Positions 39,796-47,088 of a DNA stretch of 64,000 nt are shown in pieces. How positions within the stretch are numbered: the stretch's first letter is position 1; each line of letters starts with the position of its first letter. The notes beneath the pieces were generated by a model. The model saw only the letters and a list, made by a program, of their open reading frames with translations. It was not told where the DNA came from and did not search any database. The position numbers and the translations under genes are program-made. The DNA is from Catellatospora vulcania. Lineage in GTDB: Bacteria; Actinomycetota; Actinomycetes; Mycobacteriales; Micromonosporaceae. The stretch is from positions 16,198 to 80,197 of the forward strand of contig NZ_ML769305.1 in assembly GCF_009720385.1 (NCBI RefSeq), in the 5' to 3' direction.

Positions 39796-41067
39796 GTGAG
39801 GCGGGAGACGCGGCAGTTGCAGACTGCCGAGCGGCTGGCGGGGTTGCGGATGCGGTTGACGGCGCTGCTGCTGGCGCTCAACATCATCGGGCTGGCGGGG
39901 ATGGGGGCGGTGGCGCTGGTCGTGGATGAGCGGCAGCGGGCGGAGGCGGTCACGGCCGATCTGCACCGCACCGCGGGCACGGCGGTGGCGCTGCTGTACT
40001 ACGACTCCGGTGCGCTGCTGCTGGACAAGCTCTACGACAACGCGATCGCGCAGGGGTCCACCGCGGTCTACGTGTACGAGGCCGACCGGACCGATGTCAC
40101 CCTGGTCTTCGCGCACCCGGCCCGGCTGGCCGTCATCGCCCCGCCCACGCTGCTCGGGCCGGCACGGCAGGTGCGCGCCGTGGGCGGCGAGCTGAGCGAG
40201 GCGGTCCGTGACGAGCGGCAGGAGGTCGTGCACCTGCTGGCGGTGCCGTTCCGGCATGCCGAGACGGGGGCGATCGCAGGCACCGTCGTGGCGGTCGCCG
40301 ACCCGGGTCCGGGACAGGCCGCGCACCGGCGGCTGGCGCTCGCGCTGGTCGTCGGCGGCACCGCGTTCACGGTGATGACCTGCGTCGGGGGTTACCTGCT
40401 GGCCCGCCGCGGCACCCAGCCCATCGCCGACGCGCTCACCCAGCAGGAGCGGTTCGTGGCCGACGCGGCGCACGAGCTGCGCACCCCGCTGACGGTGATC
40501 CGGGCGGTGTCGGAGGCGGCGCTGGACTCACCCGCCCGGCAACCGGACGCGCTGCGCCGGGTCATCGCGGCCACCGACCGGCTCACCGACGCGGTCGCCG
40601 CGCTGCTCACCCGGGCGCGCCTGGTCGCCGGGCTGCGCCACCTGGAGCGCCAGCGGTTCCGGCTCGACCAGCTCGCCGAGGAGGTGCTGGCCGACACGGT
40701 GCAGCCGCCGCACACCGCGACGGCGTACACCCGGCCCGCGGTCGCCCTCGGCGACCCCACCCTGGTCCGCATCGCCCTGCGCAACCTGATCCACAACGCG
40801 GTGCAGCACGGCCGCGACGGCGACGCCCCCGCCACCATCACGCTGACCGTCGAACCGGGCACGGTCGTCATCCGCGACGCCGGCCCCGGCCCCGGCGCGG
40901 ACCTGCCCGACGGCACCGGCGAGCGCTTCCGCCCCGGCTCCCCCAACGGCACCGGCCTGGGCCTGGCCATCGCCCGCTGGGTGGCCGACCTCCACGACGG
41001 CTCCCTCACCCTGCGCCCCGCCGAAGGCGGCGGCACCGAAGCCACCCTCACCCTCCCCACCCCCTGA
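39796..41067 (+). CDS. Sensor histidine kinase
   Basis: A 423-residue kinase from GTG 39796. An open frame extends left into the family B repeat but is not protein-like there. Two transmembrane helices (about 20-42 and 178-200) bracket an extracytoplasmic sensor of about 135 residues. The second helix leads into a short HAMP-like RRGTQPI. The phosphoacceptor is in FVADAAHELRTPLTVI, the N box is LRNLIHNAVQHGRDG, and the G boxes are DAGPGPG and GTGLGLAIARWVADLH. All catalytic boxes are intact. It is probably the partner of the preceding regulator. The signal sensed is unknown. Confidence 0.93.
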   Translation: MRRETRQLQTAERLAGLRMRLTALLLALNIIGLAGMGAVALVVDERQRAEAVTADLHRTAGTAVALLYYDSGALLLDKLYDNAIAQGSTAVYVYEADRTDVTLVFAHPARLAVIAPPTLLGPARQVRAVGGELSEAVRDERQEVVHLLAVPFRHAETGAIAGTVVAVADPGPGQAAHRRLALALVVGGTAFTVMTCVGGYLLARRGTQPIADALTQQERFVADAAHELRTPLTVIRAVSEAALDSPARQPDALRRVIAATDRLTDAVAALLTRARLVAGLRHLERQRFRLDQLAEEVLADTVQPPHTATAYTRPAVALGDPTLVRIALRNLIHNAVQHGRDGDAPATITLTVEPGTVVIRDAGPGPGADLPDGTGERFRPGSPNGTGLGLAIARWVADLHDGSLTLRPAEGGGTEATLTLPTP

Positions 41068-41083
41068 CCCCCGCCGCCACCCT

Positions 41084-41174
41084 CAAGATCACGACGATCT
41101 TGCGCGAACGGTTGCCCTTTTGTTCGGTTCGCGCGTGTCGTACCCACCGGGCACGCAAGATCGTCGCGATCTTG
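41084..41174. repeat. Family B element, copy 2
   Basis: Twenty-one-base arms starting caagatcacgacgatcttgc with one mismatch. The centre carries GTTGCCCTT and GTGTCGTACCCACC. It fills the gap between the convergent kinase and Lipoprotein_15 genes, ending two bases from the lipoprotein stop. Confidence 0.85.
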
Positions 41175-41175
41175 G

Positions 41176-41694
41176 CTAGGCGGGGGTGGGGCCGGCGCGG
41201 GTGCCGATGGGGGTTACGGCGTACCAGTGGCCGTCCTGGCCGTGGCCGTTGGCGTCGCCGGGCATGCGGTCGCCGGTGTAGCCGTAGAGGGGCCAGCCGG
41301 CGAGGGTCAGTTGCCGGGTGCCGTCGGGGCGGGTGAGGGTGCCGATGAGCTGGCGGTCGATGCCTTCGACGCGGATCGGGTCGGCGGCGGGGACCGGCAG
41401 CCACTGCTGCGCGCAGGAGGCGGTGCAGGCCGAGCGGGGCGGGCGGTTGCCGTCGAGTTCGCTGCGGTAGAGGACGTAGCCCTGGGCGTCGATCACTATC
41501 CAGCCGAGGGTGTCCGAGCTGATGCCGAACAGGGCGGCCTGCAGGTCGGAGGGGCGGCCCGGGGCGGGGGGCAGGGCGGGCTGGACGGCCGCCTGGCCGC
41601 TGCTGCAGCCACCCAGTAGGGTCGCGACCAGCACAAACACGGCCGCGACCCGCTGTCGGGCAGCCGGCCACGCCGTTTCCACCGGGTTACTCAT
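41176..41694 (-). CDS. Secreted-repeat lipoprotein (COG4315 / Lipoprotein_15 type)
   Basis: A 172-residue exported lipoprotein: N-terminal hydrophobic segment with lipobox LLGGC (Cys30), a short Pro/Ala linker, then two of the short repeats typical of this family. These are IVIDAQGYVLYRSELDG with CTASCAQQWLPV, and WPLYGYTGDRMPGDANGHG. The family is of unknown function and often lies near redox or two-component genes. An open frame extends upstream on this strand but lacks homology. It is divergent from the binding-protein gene with 58 bases between starts. Confidence 0.88.
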   Translation of the reverse strand: MSNPVETAWPAARQRVAAVFVLVATLLGGCSSGQAAVQPALPPAPGRPSDLQAALFGISSDTLGWIVIDAQGYVLYRSELDGNRPPRSACTASCAQQWLPVPAADPIRVEGIDRQLIGTLTRPDGTRQLTLAGWPLYGYTGDRMPGDANGHGQDGHWYAVTPIGTRAGPTPA

Positions 41695-41752
41695 GCAATC
41701 CTCACGCTCATCCGGGCAGGATAGGCGCACCCTACGTCGAGGAGGTCGGCTG

Positions 41753-42907
41753 TTGCGAGGGCCGTTCGCACGGGTCACCATGGCGCTGGCGCTGCTCGCG
41801 CTCGTCGCGCCGGTGTCCGGCTGCGACGCGGCAGCGGGCACAGCGGCCCCGCCGGCCCGGCCGTGCGGCCTGAAGATCGCCGTCATCGGCCCGCTCAGCG
41901 GGGCCTCGGCGGATCTGGGCACCAACATCCGCTCCGGTGCCGCGCTGGCGGTCGAGCAGTACAACGGCCGGCACCCCGACTGTCCCGTCACGCTGCAGGA
42001 CTTCGACTCGCAGAGCGACCCGAAGCAGGCCACCGCGCTGGCACAGCAGATCGTGGCCGACCCGAAGATCATGGGAGTGGTCGGGCCGGCCTTCTCCGGG
42101 GAGTCCGCGGCCGCGCTGCCGCTGTTCGACCAGGGCCTCGTCACGATCGTCAGCCCCTCGGCGACCCGCACCAACCTCAGCCAGCGCGGCTGGTCGACGT
42201 TCCATCGGCTGCTCGGCAACGACGCGGCGCAGGGTCCGGCGGCCGCCCGCTACATCGACACGGTGCTGCGCGCCCGCAAGGCGTTCGTCATCGACGACAC
42301 CGGGGCGTACGGCCGCGGCCTGGCCGACGAGGTGGCCGCGACGCTGTCCGGCAAGGTGGTGCAGCGGGCCGCGGTGCCGCCCCGCCAGGTCGACTTCTCC
42401 TCGGTGGTCAGCCAGATCCGCTCCGCCGGGGCCGACGTCGTCTTCTACGGCGGCTACTACTCCAGCGGCGGGGCCCTGCTCAAGGCGATGCGCAACGGAG
42501 GGCTGACCGCCACCTTCGTGGGCGGCGACGGGGTCAAGGACCCCGGCTTCGTCCGCGCCGCGGGGGTGCGCGCCGCCGAGGGCGCCGTCATCACCTGCGC
42601 CTGCCTGCCGCCGGAACGGGCGTCCCGGGACTTTCCCGCGCACTATCGCGCCGGGTTCGGCAAGGACGCCGGGACCTACAGCGCCGAGGGGTACGACGCC
42701 GCATCGATCTTCCTGGCCGGCTTCGAGGCCGACCGCACCACCCGCCACGACATGGAGGCCTTCGTCGACACGTACGCCCACGACGGCGTCACGGGCCGGC
42801 TGCAGTTCACCCCGCAGGGTGAGCTCGTGGACTCCGCGATCGTCGTGTGGGCCTACCGGGTCGCCGACGGCACCGTCGTCGCCGACCGCGAGATCCCCCG
42901 CACCTGA
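41753..42907 (+). CDS. LivK-type substrate-binding lipoprotein, no transporter genes nearby
   Basis: A 384-residue type I periplasmic-binding protein. TTG at 41753 follows AGGAGG by seven bases, better than the ATG nine codons in. The lipobox ends at Cys24 (PVSGC). The family body shows IAVIGPLSGASADLGTNIRSG, ALAVEQYNGRH, GVVGPAFSGESAAALPLF and GYDAASIFLAGF. By family it binds branched-chain amino acids, amides or similar ligands at the outer face. No permease or ATPase gene lies beside it, so it may serve a distant transporter or act in sensing with the neighbouring two-component system (inference). Confidence 0.92.
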   Translation: MRGPFARVTMALALLALVAPVSGCDAAAGTAAPPARPCGLKIAVIGPLSGASADLGTNIRSGAALAVEQYNGRHPDCPVTLQDFDSQSDPKQATALAQQIVADPKIMGVVGPAFSGESAAALPLFDQGLVTIVSPSATRTNLSQRGWSTFHRLLGNDAAQGPAAARYIDTVLRARKAFVIDDTGAYGRGLADEVAATLSGKVVQRAAVPPRQVDFSSVVSQIRSAGADVVFYGGYYSSGGALLKAMRNGGLTATFVGGDGVKDPGFVRAAGVRAAEGAVITCACLPPERASRDFPAHYRAGFGKDAGTYSAEGYDAASIFLAGFEADRTTRHDMEAFVDTYAHDGVTGRLQFTPQGELVDSAIVVWAYRVADGTVVADREIPRT

Positions 42908-42930
42908 CCTGCCTGAGAGGAGACCGTCCC

Positions 42931-43608
42931 ATGTCAGCGACCCTGCTCACGGACCTCCCCCTGCTCGCCGCCGAGACCGCCCACGGCACGGGCGGGCCGG
43001 GCACGCCCACCCTGTCCGCCGACGCGTCCCGGGCCGAGATGGCCCCGCTGGACCGCGCCCTGTCACAGGCCCCACTGGGGGCGTTCCCGCTGCTGGAAGC
43101 GGCTTTCGGCTGGCAGGAGCTGCGGCCGTCCGGCTGGCACCGGCCCGCGGCCGCGACCGCGATCGCGCAGACCTCCTCCCCCGCCGCGGCCGCCCGGCTG
43201 GCCAGCCTGCTGTCGACGCTGACCTGGGCGAACGTCGTCCGCACCGAGCGGGACGGGTTGCGGGTCGAGGTGGCGGCGGGGGCGTACAACCGGATCACCC
43301 GGGCGCTCACCGGCGCCTGGCGCAGCCGTACCCAACTGCTGGCCGCCTCGCCGGCGGCGCCGGATTCGCGCCAGGCGGCGCTGGGCCTGTGGCGGATGGC
43401 GATGCTCACCGGCGGCGTCGACGCCCACGCCGGCCAGCTCACCGTGCGCGCCGGCTCCCCCGCCGCCGCACAGGCACTGGTGGCCGCGGCCGCCCGCCTC
43501 GGCATGCCCGCCACCGTCGACCGCCCCCGCGAGGGCGGCCACCCGGTCCGCGTGACCGGCCGCGCCCAGGTCTACCAGCTCCTCACCGAAGCCACCGGCC
43601 AGCGCTGA
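42931..43608 (+). CDS. Unrecognised protein resembling the LAGLIDADG-like region of WhiA, without its HTH
   Basis: A 225-residue soluble protein with GAGAGGAGA before the ATG, 23 bases after the binding-protein stop, so probably co-transcribed. After an Ala/Pro-rich N-terminus (1-80) two similar halves follow, about 86-140 and 149-223. The second half (LWRMAMLTGGVDAHAGQLTV, then AAAQALVAAAARLGMPATV and a short V.V basic strand) resembles by eye the WhiA segment with WRGAFLAHGSL, the AAL-LVGAARRLG helix and RVVVRDGDAIGALL. The WhiA C-terminal helix-turn-helix is absent. No signal peptide. The function is unknown; the WhiA link is my inference from pattern and needs profile comparison. Confidence 0.6.
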   Translation: MSATLLTDLPLLAAETAHGTGGPGTPTLSADASRAEMAPLDRALSQAPLGAFPLLEAAFGWQELRPSGWHRPAAATAIAQTSSPAAAARLASLLSTLTWANVVRTERDGLRVEVAAGAYNRITRALTGAWRSRTQLLAASPAAPDSRQAALGLWRMAMLTGGVDAHAGQLTVRAGSPAAAQALVAAAARLGMPATVDRPREGGHPVRVTGRAQVYQLLTEATGQR

Positions 43609-43612
43609 CCAT

Positions 43613-43694
43613 CAAGATCACGACGATCTTGCGCGAACCGTTGCCCTTATGGCCGTTTCACCCGTGTCGTACCCACAGCCCACGCAAGATCGTC
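43613..43694. repeat. Family B element, copy 3
   Basis: Left arm includes caagatcacgacgatcttgc, right arm cgcaagatcgtc (12 perfect inner pairs). The centre carries GTTGCCCTT and GTGTCGTACCCACA, matching copy 2 in the same orientation. It lies between the convergent WhiA-like and aroQ genes. Confidence 0.85.
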
Positions 43695-43728
43695 ACCCCG
43701 AGGGTGGGGCCGGCACTGACCGGGCGGG

Positions 43729-44163
43729 TCAGTCGGTGAGGCGGTGGAAGAGGTGTTCCAGGGCCAGGCGGTAGCCGTCTACGCCCAGGCCGGCGATGAC
43801 GCCGGTGGCGACGGCGGAGACGACGGAGTGGTGGCGGAATTCCTCGCGGGTGTGGATGTTGGAGATGTGGACCTCGATGAGGGGGGCGTTGAGCATGGCG
43901 CAGGCGTCACGGACGGCGTAGGAGTAGTGGCTCCAGGCGCCGGGGTTGAGGACCACCGCGGCCTGTTCGTCGGCGGCCTGGTGGAGCCAGCCGACCAGCT
44001 CGCCCTCGTGGTCGGTCTGCCGGCACTCGACGTCCAGGCCGAGCAGGGCGCCGGTCTTCTCGCACAGCTCCACCAGGGACGCGTACGTGGTGACGCCGTA
44101 CACGTCGACCTGGCGGGTGCCGAGCCGGCCCAGGTTGACCCCGTTGAGCACGTACACCTTCAT
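43729..44163 (-). CDS. aroQ: 3-dehydroquinate dehydratase, type II
   Basis: A 144-residue type II dehydroquinase: [21 protein letters not shown] with the catalytic Tyr loop, [34 protein letters not shown] and [18 protein letters not shown]. It forms dodecamers and dehydrates 3-dehydroquinate in the shikimate pathway. It follows aroB by 11 bases. Confidence 0.98.
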   Translation of the reverse strand: MKVYVLNGVNLGRLGTRQVDVYGVTTYASLVELCEKTGALLGLDVECRQTDHEGELVGWLHQAADEQAAVVLNPGAWSHYSYAVRDACAMLNAPLIEVHISNIHTREEFRHHSVVSAVATGVIAGLGVDGYRLALEHLFHRLTD

Positions 44164-44174
44164 GGCGGTCTCCT

Positions 44175-45251
44175 TCAGGAGGCGATGGCCCGGTATGCCT
44201 CGGCCAGCAGGGACTCGTCGTCGACGGGCACGGTGACCGGCTGGGCGATGCCGTTGAGCAGCACGAAACGCAGCGCCTTGCCGCGGGCCTTCTTGTCGAC
44301 CGACATGGTGGCGCGCAGCTCGTCCCAGGCGTCGGCGGGATAGGACACGGGCAGGTCCAGCGAGCGCAGGATGGCGGCGTGGCGGGCCGCGGCGGCCTCG
44401 TCGAGGCGGCCGGTGAGCACGCCCAGGCGGGCGGCGTACACCAGGCCGACGCTGACGGCGTGCCCGTGCGACCAGCGGTAGTGCTCCCGCCGCTCGATGG
44501 CGTGACCGAGCGTGTGGCCGTAGTTGAGGATCTCGCGCAGCCCGGACTCGCGCAGGTCCTCGCCGACCACCCGCGCCTTCACCGCGATCTTGCGTTCGAT
44601 CAGCTCGCGCAGCACCGGCCCGGCCGGGTCGACGGCCGCCTTCGGGTCGTGCTCGATCAGGTCGAGGATCACCGGGTCGGCGATGAAGCCGCCCTTGACC
44701 ACCTCGGCCATCCCGGCCAGCAGCTGCGCGGTCGGCAGGGTGGCCAGCGCCTCGGTGGCGCAGAGCACCCCGGCCGGCGGGTAGAACGCGCCGACCAGGT
44801 TCTTGCCCGCGGCGGTGTTCACCCCGGTCTTGCCGCCGACGGCCGCGTCGACCATGCCGTTGATGCTGGTGGACACGGGCACCCAGCGCACGCCGCGCAG
44901 CCAGCTGGCCGCGACGAAGCCGGCCAGGTCGGTGACCGCGCCGCCGCCGACGCCGACCACGACGTCGTTGCGGGTGAACGAGGCCTTGCCCAGCTCGTCC
45001 CAGCAGTGCTCGGCGACGCCGATGGTCTTGCCCGCCTCGGCGTCGGGCACCTCGATCATCACGGGCTGGATCCCGGCGTCGACCAGGTGGGCTGCGGCCT
45101 GCTCGGCGTACGCCCGCACCGGCGGCGCGTACAGCACCGCGGCCCGGTCCGCGCCCTTGACCAGGCCGGGCAGCTCGGCCAATACGCCGGGGCCGACCAG
45201 CACGTCGTACGGCTGGTCGCCGCCCACGGCGATCCGGGTCAGCTCCGACAT
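44175..45251 (-). CDS. aroB: 3-dehydroquinate synthase
   Basis: A 358-residue enzyme with NAD-binding [21 protein letters not shown], the Lys-rich [19 protein letters not shown] loop and the zinc ligands in [17 protein letters not shown] and [12 protein letters not shown]. It cyclises DAHP to dehydroquinate. ATG lies one base after the aroK stop. Confidence 0.98.
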   Translation of the reverse strand: MSELTRIAVGGDQPYDVLVGPGVLAELPGLVKGADRAAVLYAPPVRAYAEQAAAHLVDAGIQPVMIEVPDAEAGKTIGVAEHCWDELGKASFTRNDVVVGVGGGAVTDLAGFVAASWLRGVRWVPVSTSINGMVDAAVGGKTGVNTAAGKNLVGAFYPPAGVLCATEALATLPTAQLLAGMAEVVKGGFIADPVILDLIEHDPKAAVDPAGPVLRELIERKIAVKARVVGEDLRESGLREILNYGHTLGHAIERREHYRWSHGHAVSVGLVYAARLGVLTGRLDEAAAARHAAILRSLDLPVSYPADAWDELRATMSVDKKARGKALRFVLLNGIAQPVTVPVDDESLLAEAYRAIAS

Positions 45252-45252
45252 G

Positions 45253-45759
45253 TCAGCCCTTCAGCAGCTCGACGAGCTCGGCGGTGATCTCCTCCGGGGT
45301 GCGCCCGTCGGTGACCACGGTGTGCACGGCGACCTGCTGGTACAGCGGCCGCCGCTGGTCGAGCAGGAAACGCAGGGTGGCCCGCGGGTTGAGGTTCAGC
45401 AGCGGCCGCCCCTGGCCCAGCCCGACCCGCGACACCGCGTCGGACAGGTCCACGCTCAGGTGGACCACGGTGTGCCCGGCCAGCAGGGCCCGGTTGTCCT
45501 CGGCGAGCACAGCCCCGCCGCCCAGCGCCAGCACGCCGTCGTGCTCGGCCAGCGCCGCCGCGACCGCGGCCGTCTCCATCGCCCGGAAGGTCTGCTCGCC
45601 CTCGTCGATGAAGATCTCCGAGATGGGCTTGCCGGCGGTGGCCTCCACATCGGCGTCGGTGTCGCGGAACGACACGCCAAACGCCTGCGCCAGCAGCTGC
45701 CCGACGGTGGACTTGCCCGCCCCCGGCGCGCCGACCAGGACGCACAACGGCTTGCTCAC
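45253..45759 (-). CDS. aroK: Shikimate kinase
   Basis: A 168-residue P-loop kinase: [17 protein letters not shown], the shikimate-binding FRDTDADVE and GGGAVLAE, and the lid arginine in GQGRPLL. GTG at 45759 is chosen because GGGGAG stands seven bases upstream. ATG at 45780 would add seven residues. Confidence 0.97.
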   Translation of the reverse strand: MSKPLCVLVGAPGAGKSTVGQLLAQAFGVSFRDTDADVEATAGKPISEIFIDEGEQTFRAMETAAVAAALAEHDGVLALGGGAVLAEDNRALLAGHTVVHLSVDLSDAVSRVGLGQGRPLLNLNPRATLRFLLDQRRPLYQQVAVHTVVTDGRTPEEITAELVELLKG

Positions 45760-45794
45760 GATCTTCTCCCCTGTGCTCATCGCCCGCGCCGGTC

Positions 45795-46973
45795 TCAGCG
45801 GATCAGCAGGTTGTCCAGGTAGCCGGCGAGGTTGCGGCGGATCTCGACGACCGAGTCGCCGCCGAACTTCTCCGTCGCCGCCTCGGCCAGCACCAGCGCC
45901 ATCATCGCCTCGGCGACGACCGCCGCGGCGGGCACCGCGCACACGTCGGAGCGCTGGTTGATGGCGGTGGCGACCTCGCCGGTGACCACGTCCACGGTGG
46001 ACAGGGCGCGGTTGAGCGACGAGATCGGCTTCATCGCGGCGCGCACCCGCAGCGGCTCACCGGAGGTCATGCCGCCCTCCAGGCCGCCGGCCCGGTCGGT
46101 GATCCGCTTCACGCCGTCGGGCGTCGGCACGATCTCGTCGTGCGCCACCGAGCCGCGCGAGCGGGCCTGGGTGAACGCGTCGCCGATCTCCACACCCTTG
46201 ATGGCCTGGATGGACATGAGGGCGGTGGCGATGCGGGCGTCGAGCTTGCGGTCCCACTGGGTGTGCGTGCCCAGGCCCGGCGGGACGCCGTAGACCAGCA
46301 CCTCGACGATGCCGCCGAGGGTGTCCGCGTCGCGCTTGGCCGCGTCGACCTCGGCGACCATGCGCTCGCTGGCCTGCGGGTCCAGGCAGCGCAGCGGGTC
46401 GGCGTCGATGCGCTCGGTGTCGCCGGGCACCGGCACCAGGCCGGACTTGGCGACCACGGAGCCGAGCTCGACGACGTGGGACAGCACGTCCATGCCCAGC
46501 GCCTGCTTGATCAGGGCCTTGGCCACGGTGCCGACGGCGACGCGGGCCGCGGTCTCCCGGGCGCTGGCGCGCTCCAGGATCGGCCGGGCGTCGTCGTGGC
46601 CGTACTTCTGCATGCCGGCCAGGTCGGCGTGGCCGGGCCGGGGGCGGGTCAGCGGGGCGTTGCGGGCCTGCGCGGCCAGCAGGTCCGGGTCGACCGGGTC
46701 GGCGGACATGACGGTCTGCCACTTGGGCCACTCGGAGTTGCCGACCTGGATCGCGACCGGGCTGCCCAGGGTGCGGCCGTGGCGCACCCCGCCGAGGATG
46801 GTGACCACATCCTGCTCGAAGGCCATACGCGCGCCGCGGCCGTAGCCGAGCCGGCGGCGGGCCAGCTCGCGGCCGATCTCGTCACTGGTGATCTCGATTC
46901 CGGCGGGCACTCCGTCGAGCACGGCGACCAGCGCCTGCCCGTGCGATTCCCCTGCGGTCAGCCAACGCAACAC
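45795..46973 (-). CDS. aroC: Chorismate synthase
   Basis: A 392-residue FMN-dependent lyase from GTG 46973: [49 protein letters not shown], and the C-terminal [17 protein letters not shown]. It converts EPSP to chorismate. It heads aroC-aroK-aroB-aroQ; aroE is found 5 kb away among the mltG genes. Confidence 0.97.
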   Translation of the reverse strand: MLRWLTAGESHGQALVAVLDGVPAGIEITSDEIGRELARRRLGYGRGARMAFEQDVVTILGGVRHGRTLGSPVAIQVGNSEWPKWQTVMSADPVDPDLLAAQARNAPLTRPRPGHADLAGMQKYGHDDARPILERASARETAARVAVGTVAKALIKQALGMDVLSHVVELGSVVAKSGLVPVPGDTERIDADPLRCLDPQASERMVAEVDAAKRDADTLGGIVEVLVYGVPPGLGTHTQWDRKLDARIATALMSIQAIKGVEIGDAFTQARSRGSVAHDEIVPTPDGVKRITDRAGGLEGGMTSGEPLRVRAAMKPISSLNRALSTVDVVTGEVATAINQRSDVCAVPAAAVVAEAMMALVLAEAATEKFGGDSVVEIRRNLAGYLDNLLIR

Positions 46974-47040
46974 GATCACCAGTCTGTCACGGCGCACCGG
47001 CCGGACGCCCGGCACGCCCCGCCGGTGTCACCAGACGGGA

Positions 47041-47060
47041 CGCAGCTCACGTGAGCTGCG
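47041..47060. terminator. Perfect 20-bp palindrome after the sugar-dehydrogenase-like gene
   Basis: cgcagctcacgtgagctgcg, self-complementary with a CACGTG centre, 29 bases past the stop. Possible terminator or a protein site upstream of aroC. Confidence 0.45.
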
Positions 47061-47088
47061 CAGCGGCTGTTCCACCAGGCGGACACGG

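Noticed and set aside
38870..43728. The accessory cassette as a prophage or integrated plasmid
   Set aside because: No integrase, transposase, tRNA target or attachment repeats, and codon usage appears as GC-rich as the flanks.
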